A stretch of 8,458 nucleotides of DNA from CAZTTH01 sp964615975 (GTDB lineage Bacteria > Verrucomicrobiota > Lentisphaeria > JABSQK01 > JAJFLO01). Below the pieces are notes generated by a model. That model saw nothing but the letters and a program-made list of their open reading frames with translations, did no database searches and was not told the origin of the DNA. Numbering within the stretch: the stretch's first letter is position 1; the number at the start of each line of letters is the position of its first letter. The translations under genes and the position numbers were made by a program. The DNA lies in assembly GCA_964615975.1 (NCBI GenBank), contig CAZTTH010000089.1:1-8458 (forward strand). Reading direction: 5' to 3'. Shown in pieces: positions 1 through 6,913 of the stretch.

Positions 1-3000
1 ATGTCCCCGACACCCGGATCTTCAACGTCGCATCAAAATCTATCGTCAGGTCGCGCGCGGTCGGCAGCTCGGACCCCGGATTGATCAGGTCTCGTACTCC
101 ATCACTATTAAAATCGAACGCGTTCGTCCAGTCCAGACGTTTGAAACTGAGCTCCGATAGGTTTACATCCAACTTCTTCACCGTGACTGATGCACTCAAA
201 CCAATATCCAAGCTATTATCAAGCCCCCCGCTCACCGTCACATTGCCCATCTTCAATGCGGTGTATCGGGACGTCGTCTCTCCGACCGGGGTTACTCGCA
301 CTACTGCTAATTCCCCGGATACCGTCAAGGTCGCCACATCNNNNNNNNNNNNNNNNNNNNNNNNNNNNNNNNNNNNNNNNNNNNNNNNNNNNNNNNNNNN
401 NNNNNNNNNNNNNNNNNNNNNNNNNNNNNNNNNNNNNNNNACACTATCCACCGTCGCCCCAATCAGATCCGGCGCGCCATTGCCATCCGTGTCGACATTC
501 GTCATCCAGCGGGTCACCGCAAAATCGGCTGTCCCCGCTATCGTCACTGAACCTGAAGTCAACAAGGGCGTCCCCGTTACTGTCCCGCTCACCAAATATT
601 CCAAGGTCCTGGGAAAATCAATCGCCAGTTTCGCAGGTGTCGGTAAATCCGTTCCCGGGTCAAGCACATCCGGAGTCCCGTCATTATTAACATCAAATGC
701 GGTATTCCAATCCAAAAGGCCAAAACCTACTGCCGAGGTATGATAATCCAGACCGGTGATCGTCAAGGTCCCGCTCAAGCCAAAGTTGGTTGTCGCCGTC
801 GACGCGCTCACCGTCACATTCCCCATCTTCAAAGCAGTATATCGAGCTGTCGCAGTTCCAGCCGGGGTTACTCGCACTACTGCTAATTCCCCGGATACCG
901 TCAAGGTCGCCACATCCGTCACCGTCACTGTCGCCCCACTTACCGTCAAGGCCACACTATCCACCGTCGCCCCAATCAGATCCGGCGCGCCATTGCCATC
1001 CGTGTCGATATCCATTGTTCGGCGCTCAACCGCGAAATCACCGGCGCCGGTCACGATCACTGGCCCCGCATTCAGCGTCAAACCGGTCACCGAACCATTC
1101 AGCATATACACCAAACTCGAATTCAAATTGATTGGCAACGACACGCCATGATCCAAGACATCTTTCTTCCCATCGCCATCAAAATCAAATGCTTTGGTCC
1201 AGTCAAGTCGCTTGAATCCGGTTTGTGCAAGATTGACATTCAATGCCGCAACCGTTATCGAGGCACTGGCAGTGAATCCAGTATCAAACCCGACATCCAA
1301 ACCGCCAGTGACAGTCACATTGCCCATACGCAACGCTGAATAACGCGCCTCAGTTTCTCCGGCAGGAGTGAGACTTGCAAAGACAAGATCGCCGGAAACA
1401 TTGAGGTTGGCGACACCATCGATTGTCAAACTCAAGGGAGTAGGTGTGGATAAAAACACACTTTGCAAGGTGGCGCCAATCAAATCCGGATTGCCGTTTC
1501 CATTTGTGTCAGCATTCACGATGCGACGTTCCACTGCGAAGCTGGCGCTGCCAGTGAGGGTGATCCCGGCGGCAGCAAGAGAGAGATTGGTGACTGTGCC
1601 TGTAACTGAAAGGGTACGTGATTCCAACTCAATAGGCAGCAATTCCGGAACAACAAGGCTGGCGCCAGGATCGACAATATCATTGAAGTTGCCATCCTGA
1701 TCCACATCCAATGCGGTTTTCCAATTCAGACTCGCGATTTCAGCAGATTCATCGGTGCCCTGATTGAGCGCAAAGCCAAAGTTTGACAATGTAGCGCCGA
1801 CGCCAAATCCCAAGTCACCTGCAGAAATCGTGGCGGTCAGGTTTTTAGTTTGCAGAGCAAGAAAAGTGCGATCATCAGTTGTATTACCCGGTGTTATGAT
1901 CGCCATTGCGAGTGTGCCACTGGTGACTGCCAGCTCCACCACCGGGGATTCATGATTGGGCATTCCCAAATTCAACGTCGGGTTAGTCAATGCAAAAGTA
2001 AGTAATGACGCATTATCGAGATCAATACCAGATTGAGGATCAAAACCATTCCCATCGACATCAACGTCAACCGAGCGGTGAGAGAACGCCAAATCCGCAG
2101 ATCCGGCGATAACACCTTCGATATCTATGGCCACTGATCCAGCAGCTCTTTTGAAAGCCCCTAACGAACCATCGTAATTAATAGTTGTCGATGCAATAGT
2201 TCGCGGATCAACAGAAAAATCAACGACTGTGCCATCGGAAGCCGCAGAGTTAAGTTCTACAGCCAGAGTTGAAGCGCTAATTGTTGTGCCCGGAAGATTG
2301 TGCAACGATATATTCGAAAGTGTTCCCTTGATTGCCTGCCAGGATCTGCTGCTGCCTTGATCATTTACTATCGCCAAACCCAAATCACTGATCTCACCCA
2401 CCAATCCGACAGCCGAATCATTGATCTCATCAGGATCCTTCATACCATCGCCATCCTTATCAACCCAATAAGGACCATTGACACCAACAAAGACCTGCCC
2501 ACTGGTCACCCCAATCTCAAAAATATCCGCTGTTATATTCAGGGCATCATTGAGAGTGACGGTTGCTGTAGACTTGGTGAAGACCGCGTTGCCGGTGAAC
2601 GTGATGAACCCACCCAGGTTCACCGACACCTGACCGAGCCCGGTGCTGATGCTGCCGCTGATGCTGCCGTTATCCGCGAAAATGAAAATGTCGACACCAC
2701 TACCGCCCAGGATGTTCTCGATGCTGGAAAAAGCCATCACACTGGGACCAGCGGCCAGTTCGGATTGAATCAAGCCTGCGTCGGCATTGTTGATGGCCCA
2801 GGTGTTCGTGACATTCGGACCAACCAGTGTGTCACCAGATGTACCACCAGTCAGAACTTCAATATTGCGGAAAGAATAGGTATGAGTCCCATCAAACAAA
2901 ATGCCAACCCCGGCAGTTCCGCCATCAATCGTCCAGGAGTTGGTCAAATTCGGTCCTACAAGAGAATCCTTCCCGGCACTTCCTATTATGGTGGTAATGA

Positions 3001-4246
3001 CCCCTGCTGAAGTTCCGTTGTGAGCAGCATTGGTCGCGCCCGACACGGTGACGGTGCCATCGTTATTTACTGTAATGGTGATTCCGGTCGCAACATTCAC
3101 CGCAGTGGCCGCGGACAAATCGACCGCACTGCCCGCGAAGACTGCGGCCATGGAGATGTCATGGATCGAATTAAAAGTCAACTGCGTTTGACCATTGCTT
3201 GCCAACGACACCCGCTGACCGGTTCCCAGGACTGCCCCCATCACCGTTAAACCGGAGTCATGATCCAACCCCTGGATGTGACCCATCTCATGAAGCAGAA
3301 CGGTTAAGAGATCAATGCGACCATACGCACCATCAGTAGATTCAGCAGCCAGGCGATCATCGGAAAGAGTTATGCCAAACTCGGAGTTATCTTCCGGCGT
3401 GGGATCGATAAACCAACCTTGGCCTGCGGCGGTCTCATCTATATATATGGTGTAATCGTCAGTTCCAGCCAACTGATTGCCGGGCAAATCAACTATTTCA
3501 ATGCTGAGTAAACTTAAACGATCTGAAAATGAAGTCGATATCCCTGATTCAGTCCATAGACGGCGAGCTTGATCAAGCACAGGCAGGAGAGATGAGAAAT
3601 TCAACTCAACATTACTAAAGCCACTTGCGTGGCTGACTACAAACAAGGTAGGATCCTGTTCGTAATTAAGAATATCAGTGTTGTTTGAGAGCGATGATTC
3701 AGGTGGCGCACCGGCAGCATGCAATGTTTCTGTTAATTGCTGAACGATGTCATTCCCGGATTCGGGGACAATCGTGGGATTTTCATTGAGTGGAATCAAC
3801 GTTGATGAACTTGAAGCGGATGATACCTCCACGATTTCCGACATTGTGGAAACCACATTTTTATCAACATTTTGATCATCGGTGGAAGTCGCGAAAGAAG
3901 TCGTTGCCAGGTCGTTGTCGGATGGACTGGATGTTGATTCCATCTGATCATTATTTCCATCATGGTCTTCAGCATCTATTCCAATCGTGATCTCGGAATC
4001 GCCGATGATATCAATGGTGTCAACGACAAGCAGATCATCGAGAGTGTCGGCGGTTTGATAATCGAGGGTGTTGATGGTTGCAGTAGTCGAACCGGATTGA
4101 GAAGTTAACGGGGAGTCATGCCAGGATACGTCATCAGAGGAAGCGGAAGAATCATCGGGGGTGGACGGCGCCAAGGTTGCCAGGGAACTTGCCGACAATA
4201 AGATGCGTGGTTCCAGACTATCCAAATTAAAAATATCGTGACGCAT
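1..4246 (-). CDS. Giant LEPR-XLL repeat protein with N-terminal matrixin-like metalloprotease domain (3' end off window)
   Basis: One minus-strand frame stays open from the ATG at 4246 to base 1: about 1,415 codons, continuing past the left edge. The protein opens with MRHDIFNLDS followed by LEPRILLSA (residues 11-19), the LEPR-XLL motif typical of the extreme N-terminus of very long repetitive proteins; this supports the start despite no Shine-Dalgarno. Residues 20-200 are acidic and Ser/Thr/Asp-rich, probably a disordered linker. Residues ~202-345 form a metzincin domain, with GWFIDPTP at 277-284, HEMGHIQGLDH at 319-329 and a Met-turn candidate M336. Residues 422-521 hold two RTX-like repeats. 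An EF-hand-like loop lies at 596-607. From ~840 a tandem array of 164-174-residue units begins, each with an LDW..AFD.N.DG block and a DTDGNG.PDLIGAT block. Likely exported, calcium-stabilised and surface-attached or secreted; substrate unknown. A scaffold gap interrupts the array but preserves the frame. LEPR-XLL and metzincin calls are strong; localisation is inferred. Confidence 0.9.
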   Translation of the reverse strand, partial: MRHDIFNLDSLEPRILLSASSLATLAPSTPDDSSASSDDVSWHDSPLTSQSGSTTATINTLDYQTADTLDDLLVVDTIDIIGDSEITIGIDAEDHDGNNDQMESTSSPSDNDLATTSFATSTDDQNVDKNVVSTMSEIVEVSSASSSSTLIPLNENPTIVPESGNDIVQQLTETLHAAGAPPESSLSNNTDILNYEQDPTLFVVSHASGFSNVELNFSSLLPVLDQARRLWTESGISTSFSDRLSLLSIEIVDLPGNQLAGTDDYTIYIDETAAGQGWFIDPTPEDNSEFGITLSDDRLAAESTDGAYGRIDLLTVLLHEMGHIQGLDHDSGLTVMGAVLGTGQRVSLASNGQTQLTFNSIHDISMAAVFAGSAVDLSAATAVNVATGITITVNNDGTVTVSGATNAAHNGTSAGVITTIIGSAGKDSLVGPNLTNSWTIDGGTAGVGILFDGTHTYSFRNIEVLTGGTSGDTLVGPNVTNTWAINNADAGLIQSELAAGPSVMAFSSIENILGGSGVDIFIFADNGSISGSISTGLGQVSVNLGGFITFTGNAVFTKSTATVTLNDALNITADIFEIGVTSGQVFVGVNGPYWVDKDGDGMKDPDEINDSAVGLVGEISDLGLAIVNDQGSSRSWQAIKGTLSNISLHNLPGTTISASTLAVELNSAASDGTVVDFSVDPRTIASTTINYDGSLGAFKRAAGSVAIDIEGVIAGSADLAFSHRSVDVDVDGNGFDPQSGIDLDNASLLTFALTNPTLNLGMPNHESPVVELAVTSGTLAMAIITPGNTTDDRTFLALQTKNLTATISAGDLGFGVGATLSNFGFALNQGTDESAEIASLNWKTALDVDQDGNFNDIVDPGASLVVPELLPIELESRTLSVTGTVTNLSLAAAGITLTGSASFAVERRIVNADTNGNGNPDLIGATLQSVFLSTPTPLSLTIDGVANLNVSGDLVFASLTPAGETEARYSALRMGNVTVTGGLDVGFDTGFTASASITVAALNVNLAQTGFKRLDWTKAFDFDGDGKKDVLDHGVSLPINLNSSLVYMLNGSVTGLTLNAGPVIVTGAGDFAVERRTMDIDTDGNGAPDLIGATVDSVALTVSGATVTVTDVATLTVSGELAVVRVTPAGTATARYTALKMGNVTVSASTATTNFGLSGTLTITGLDYHTSAVGFGLLDWNTAFDVNNDGTPDVLDPGTDLPTPAKLAIDFPRTLEYLVSGTVTGTPLLTSGSVTIAGTADFAVTRWMTNVDTDGNGAPDLIGATVDSXXXXXXXXXXXXXXXXXXXXXXXXXXXXXXXXXXDVATLTVSGELAVVRVTPVGETTSRYTALKMGNVTVSGGLDNSLDIGLSASVTVKKLDVNLSELSFKRLDWTNAFDFNSDGVRDLINPGSELPTARDLTIDFDATLKIRVSGT
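286..495 (-). repeat. Second copy of the near-exact repeat, interrupted by Ns
   Basis: Both flanks of the N run match the intact copy at 862-1008. The outer boundaries are sharp: the base before 286 (a, against g at 861) and the base after 495 (c, against t at 1009) differ. The filled length would be 147 bp if the gap equals the 37 bp of the intact copy. Confidence 0.8.
341..440. other. Scaffold gap of exactly 100 Ns
   Basis: The run of 100 Ns is a standard placeholder for a gap of unknown or estimated size. It lies in the repeat array of the giant gene. The frame on both sides agrees with the start at 4246: 441 is a second codon position and 340 a first. The predicted true content of 37 bp has the same remainder modulo 3 as 100, so the frame also holds after correction. 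Confidence 0.97.
862..1008 (-). repeat. Intact copy of the near-exact repeat that breaks the assembly
   Basis: Bases 862-916 are identical to 286-340, and bases 954-1008 are identical to 441-495, 55 bp each. The 37 bp between them (917-953) have no counterpart because the other copy is replaced by Ns. The segment encodes the LIGATVDSV to GELAVVRVTP part of a repeat unit. Identity over synonymous positions implies recent duplication or gene conversion between neighbouring units. Confidence 0.85.
2426..2461 (-). other. EF-hand-like calcium loop (residues 596-607)
   Basis: The twelve residues DKDGDGMKDPDE have Asp at loop positions 1, 3, 5 and 9, Gly at 6 and Glu at 12, which are the canonical EF-hand or dockerin-type calcium ligands. 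Position 8, normally hydrophobic, is Lys. Only one loop is present here, so this is probably an isolated structural calcium site rather than a regulatory EF-hand pair. The same DxDxDG theme recurs in the downstream repeat array. Confidence 0.6.
2684..2983 (-). repeat. RTX-like Gly/Asp repeats in the giant protein (residues ~422-521)
   Basis: Two units of 45 residues share GKDSLVGPNLTNSW and GDTLVGPNVTNTW, with the asparagines at residues 433 and 478. Each continues through an AG turn and an S-F/S-x-IE stretch, and each is followed by a glycine-rich GGTSGD or GGSGVD block. The G-G-x-G-x-D-x-L/F pattern resembles calcium-binding hemolysin-type nonapeptides but is looser and not in perfect nine-residue steps. 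The likely fold is a calcium-stabilised beta-roll or beta-helix; this is inferred from the pattern only. Confidence 0.6.
3260..3292 (-). other. Metzincin zinc-binding motif HExxHxxGxxH
   Basis: Residues 319-329 read HEMGHIQGLDH. H319, H323 and H329 are the three expected zinc ligands, E320 the catalytic base and G326 the conserved glycine. TVMG follows seven residues later, giving M336 as the candidate Met-turn methionine, as in matrixins. The preceding stretch (YTIYIDETAAGQGWFIDPTP, residues ~265-284) resembles the region before the protease helix in other LEPR-XLL proteins. All catalytic residues are intact, so activity is plausible. It could act in self-processing or on external protein. 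Confidence 0.88.
4190..4216 (-). other. LEPR-XLL motif (LEPRILLSA, residues 11-19)
   Basis: The nine residues LEPRILLSA start ten residues after the initiator methionine, the usual position for this domain. In known families it marks the N-terminus of very large repetitive proteins and is thought to take part in their export or sorting. No classical signal peptide with an n-region and hydrophobic core is visible, so this motif probably takes that role. The family match is strong; the export function is inference. Confidence 0.9.
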
Positions 4247-4321
4247 TTGCTTAGGTGGTCCAATAGTTTCGGTTAAAAGTGCAATCAAACACCGCTATTT
4301 CCATACCTAAGGCATTAATTA

Positions 4322-4334
4322 GATTGAATCAATC
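4322..4334. promoter_or_regulatory. 13-bp palindrome GATTGA-A-TCAATC, possible operator
   Basis: This perfect inverted repeat of six bases with a one-base centre lies about 76 bp upstream of the giant gene's ATG, within its expected promoter region. Its size suits a small dimeric repressor, but in A/T-rich sequence such palindromes arise by chance. Confidence 0.2.
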
Positions 4335-4671
4335 AAACAAGTATTCACCCAGCAAAAGTTTTTACCGCAATGGTCAGGAATGGTTCAATATAACTCTAAA
4401 CCAAACCTAACCAGCCAATAAGAACAACAGAAAAATGGGCAAACTCTAACCGGTTTAATCACATGGTTTGAACCCAAATTCGCCAAAGAGCAAGGAACAC
4501 TAACTAATGCCATGTCTACAATTTCGCTTGAATAAACATTCACGGGAAACGAGAGAAATACTATCGGTTCATCTTGATGTAATTCAAGCCCCATTTCTCA
4601 AATTTTCCCCCTGTTACCACCAAGATTTCATGCTTTCTCAAATGGTAAAAACCAATCCACTTTGAAATCAA

Positions 4672-4683
4672 TGGGTTAACCCA
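4672..4683. other. 12-bp palindrome TGGGTTAACCCA
   Basis: A perfect palindrome lies about 50 bp beyond the hydroxylase stop codon. On the minus-strand transcript it could form a short hairpin with a TTAA loop, but the stem is only four pairs and no U-tract follows. It is therefore at most a weak 3' end element, or a protein site. Confidence 0.2.
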
Positions 4684-4731
4684 AAGCATTGCCAATTTTT
4701 CAGACACTTCAATATTTAAGCAAAAGCTGAG

Positions 4732-5574
4732 TCAATCCTTATCTCCCTCTCCCACCAGCGGGTCATCATTCCGCTGCTGACTGCATCGCCACCGTTTGGA
4801 GCAGCCGATACAGGTCGGCAAAAAAGAGAGCGGCACAGTCGCGACCACCTTGGGATCATGCACATCACGAAAAGCGAGCATGTCTTCAAAACGATCCTCT
4901 TTTTCCGGGTCATAGCCGCACTGGCGGATCGGTTCCCGCGGATTAAAAAAGGTTCCAAACAGAATATCCCAGAGCGGGATATCTGAAAAATTCTGGGTAT
5001 GATGACGATATTTATGATGGATGCGATGCGACTCAGGACGCTGGAAGATATACCCCAACCAGATTGGCGTCCGGATATTCCAATGATAAATCAACTCCGC
5101 AATCCCGGTTAACAGCATCGTCAGACTGGCCGCAGCCGGACTGCATCCCATTAGCGGATAGGCGATGGCGCTACTAAGGATCGAATTGAGAGTTATTTCC
5201 ACCGGATGTTTATAAAATGAGGTGACCACTTCGATCCGCCGGGGAGAGTGATGCAACTGATGGCAAAGGAGCCAGAACCAGTGCGATTCATGGCGAATCC
5301 GATGCCACCAATAATAAATGAAGGTGACCACGATATAATTGATCACTGCTGATCCCCAGGTTCCCCAGTGCCACTTGAGTTGAAACAGAGACGCCCCCTG
5401 AAACCAGCGATCCCAGCTGATACCAGCGATATATACCAGTAATATCTGGATGGAATTGGTCAGGATAACCCGGCCCCACCAATTCCTGACCTTCGGCAGC
5501 GTGTTCGCCGGCCAATAGTGTTCCAATACCATCATCCCGGCGGTAATCCCCAACAGAATACAAATATTACTCAT
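4732..5574 (-). CDS. Fatty acid hydroxylase / sterol desaturase superfamily membrane enzyme
   Basis: A 280-residue integral membrane oxygenase of the non-haem di-iron class, which hydroxylates or desaturates lipid or isoprenoid-type substrates with O2. The histidine clusters are in the right order: HRIRH (91-95), HQLHH (105-109), KHP (123), YHWN (164) and HRIHHKYRH (183-191). The DILFGTFFNP stretch typical of the family follows at 203-212. Hydrophobic segments lie at ~3-18, ~35-51, ~75-90, ~130-143 and ~150-163. Length is normal for bacterial members. The ATG at 5574 has only a weak GAGA upstream. The gene begins 31 bp after the HTTM-DCC gene and is probably its co-transcribed third member. 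The C-terminal tail carries C255, C258 and C264 in a CxxCx5C pattern that may bind a metal or be unstructured. The family is secure; the substrate is unknown. Confidence 0.9.
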   Translation of the reverse strand: MSNICILLGITAGMMVLEHYWPANTLPKVRNWWGRVILTNSIQILLVYIAGISWDRWFQGASLFQLKWHWGTWGSAVINYIVVTFIYYWWHRIRHESHWFWLLCHQLHHSPRRIEVVTSFYKHPVEITLNSILSSAIAYPLMGCSPAAASLTMLLTGIAELIYHWNIRTPIWLGYIFQRPESHRIHHKYRHHTQNFSDIPLWDILFGTFFNPREPIRQCGYDPEKEDRFEDMLAFRDVHDPKVVATVPLSFLPTCIGCSKRWRCSQQRNDDPLVGEGDKD

Positions 5575-5605
5575 ATATCATTCTCATTATCGCGGGTAGC
5601 TCTCT

Positions 5606-6913
5606 TCACTCGGTAATAAATCGGGATCGTTCATCTGGAGTTGGAATGGCGCAAACCTCCTCAAGCTGGCCAAACCAGCGATAGCGATGACGAGCAACAA
5701 AGTTATAGCCCCAATTGCGACCGGGGGCAGGAATCAACCATAAAGCCCAACCAATAACTTGCCAAAATCCCCCCATGCAGATGAGCAATCGTGCTACCGC
5801 TGTCGAATGAGAATAAACCCGCTGCGACGGAGAGCCATAGTCTGCAACAAAAATAATACTTTTGAATGTCTGACCATTAACCTCTGACAATCCCATATCC
5901 TGAAAGGTCTTACCCTGGAGCGGAGCATAATATAACTGATGATGATTATCTTCCCGGACCAGGAACTTCACGACCCCATTGCACATGCTGCACACCCCAT
6001 CGAAGAAGACAATATTCTTCTTGTTCCGCAAATGAGCCGGCGGATCAAACCATTCCGGATCAAGGGTAAACCAATGGATCATCAGCATCCCCAAGGTGAG
6101 ATCAGCAAAATCAATCACCATCACAATCCCCAAATGTATCCCGATCATCAGCAGCCAGGCAATCAGACGAGTCCGGCGATTAAAACTCAGAAATATAAAG
6201 CTGACTTCCGCCGCCAGTGATATCCAGGTTATTGATTTGAGAGCCAAATCCGGCAAACGCAACATCAGATCGCGCATCAAGCCGGTGCGTGCCAGAGGAT
6301 TATCCAACAACAGACGGATCGTTTCTCCATTAATCCAACTGGGACTGGACAGTTTTACCACTCCGCTAAAGGTGTATCCCAGAGCCAGGAGCCCCCAGGC
6401 CACCCAATAAATCATCGCGGGGAAATACCATGAGGATAATGGCGCGTCATTATTCTTATGACGCCAGCTTCCGATACTCAAGCGATCTCCGCGAGGCAAT
6501 AGCGCGCAAAGTATCAGCATCAAACCCACATAAGGAATGCCGGGATTGATAATGAGATTATTGCGATTATAAAGCGAAGCCCATATAAACCATAATCCCA
6601 CAGCAGAAAACCGACGGCCTGCCCCCAGAGTAAACATCAATGACAATCCGATGGCGACAGATAAATAAACACACACAAATCCCGGCGTGCCCCACCAGAC
6701 CAATGGATTGGGAAACAGCCCAAATAAGGGATTCAATGTTGGATCAGCCAAGACGCCCCGATTGCTGAATAACTCCGCACCATAGGGCAGCAGCATGGCG
6801 AAATGAACCACCAGATAGACTCCGAATCCGATGCGGAAGAGGGCGAATTGGTAAGGGGAAACTGGTTTGACAGCCGTCCACCAATCAGTTATTCGTTTGG
6901 GGGCAGGATCCAT
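5606..6913 (-). CDS. HTTM (vitamin K carboxylase-like) membrane domain fused to DCC thiol-disulfide domain
   Basis: A 435-residue two-domain membrane protein. Residues ~15-290 form an HTTM domain with about seven hydrophobic helices, including the PYQFALFRIGFG start, YNRNNLIINPGIPYVGLM (115-132) and a GVVKL motif (184-188) before a Trp-x-x-Gly. HTTM is the membrane core shared with vitamin K-dependent gamma-carboxylase. Residues ~299-425 form a DCC (DUF393) thioredoxin-like domain: IVFFDGVCSMCNGVVKFLVRED, in which C308 and C311 form the CxxC pair, and a YNFVARHRYRWFG end at 403-414. The start overlaps the upstream gene's last 25 bp, suggesting translational coupling; no Shine-Dalgarno is seen. 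The fusion puts a redox centre on a carboxylase-like core. Domain identity is strong; the reaction and redox partner are unknown. Confidence 0.9.
   Translation of the reverse strand: MDPAPKRITDWWTAVKPVSPYQFALFRIGFGVYLVVHFAMLLPYGAELFSNRGVLADPTLNPLFGLFPNPLVWWGTPGFVCVYLSVAIGLSLMFTLGAGRRFSAVGLWFIWASLYNRNNLIINPGIPYVGLMLILCALLPRGDRLSIGSWRHKNNDAPLSSWYFPAMIYWVAWGLLALGYTFSGVVKLSSPSWINGETIRLLLDNPLARTGLMRDLMLRLPDLALKSITWISLAAEVSFIFLSFNRRTRLIAWLLMIGIHLGIVMVIDFADLTLGMLMIHWFTLDPEWFDPPAHLRNKKNIVFFDGVCSMCNGVVKFLVREDNHHQLYYAPLQGKTFQDMGLSEVNGQTFKSIIFVADYGSPSQRVYSHSTAVARLLICMGGFWQVIGWALWLIPAPGRNWGYNFVARHRYRWFGQLEEVCAIPTPDERSRFITE

Larger units (their letters stand above)
131..1723 (-). repeat. Tandem array of ~165-175-residue repeats in the giant protein
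   Basis: Taking the Trp codon of the LDW or LNW motif as phase marker, units begin at 1723, 1201, 709 and 130. The spacings are 522 bp (174 aa), 492 bp (164 aa) and 579 bp; the last falls to 516 bp (172 aa) if the 100-N gap stands for 37 bp. Each unit holds a [LF].W..A.D...DG block ending in a DPG-like turn, a beta-rich FAVERR-like strand pair, a DTDGNG.PDLIGAT.xSV block and an RYTALKMGNVTV-like strand. A divergent earlier copy of the DGNG block is encoded near 2040-2110. The fourth unit runs off the left edge, so total copy number is unknown. Probably a beta-sandwich or adhesin-type stalk with calcium sites. Confidence 0.85.
4247..4731. other. 485-bp intergenic region, no convincing gene
   Basis: This A/T-rich stretch separates the start of the giant gene from the stop of the hydroxylase gene, both on the minus strand. 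It should contain the 3' end of the three-gene transcript and the promoter and leader of the giant gene. A 69-codon minus-strand frame at 4385-4594 has no recognisable domain and is treated as chance. No clear -35/-10 pair stands out: a TATATT on the minus strand at 4387-4392 lacks a good -35. Two short perfect palindromes are present (4322-4334 and 4672-4683). No strong rho-independent terminator with a U-tract is visible. Confidence 0.6.

Noticed and set aside
81..743. 220-codon plus-strand frame, with a partner at 756-1151, apparently repetitive
   Set aside because: It is the complement of the repeat array; its internal repetition mirrors the minus-strand repeats, and it crosses the N gap.
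131..1723. CRISPR array or non-coding tandem repeat
   Set aside because: Units are ~500 bp, all in one reading frame with protein-level conservation, and have no short direct repeats with unique spacers.
2300..3010. 236-codon plus-strand frame
   Set aside because: It lies antisense within the giant protein's frame, whose domains and repeats are recognisable. The plus-strand product shows no domain and has scattered low-plausibility composition.
4385..4594. 69-codon minus-strand frame in the 4247-4731 spacer
   Set aside because: It has no Shine-Dalgarno, no recognisable domain and no supporting neighbour spacing. It could be real, but nothing in the sequence supports it.
4672..4683. Rho-independent terminator for the three-gene unit
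   Set aside because: The palindrome gives only a four-pair stem around TTAA and is not followed by a U-tract on the minus strand.
4716..4958. Possible frameshift of the hydroxylase C-terminus into the overlapping 80-codon frame
   Set aside because: The main frame continues with the family-like FFNP...CGYDPEKE stretch to a natural stop, and the alternative frame shows no family resemblance.
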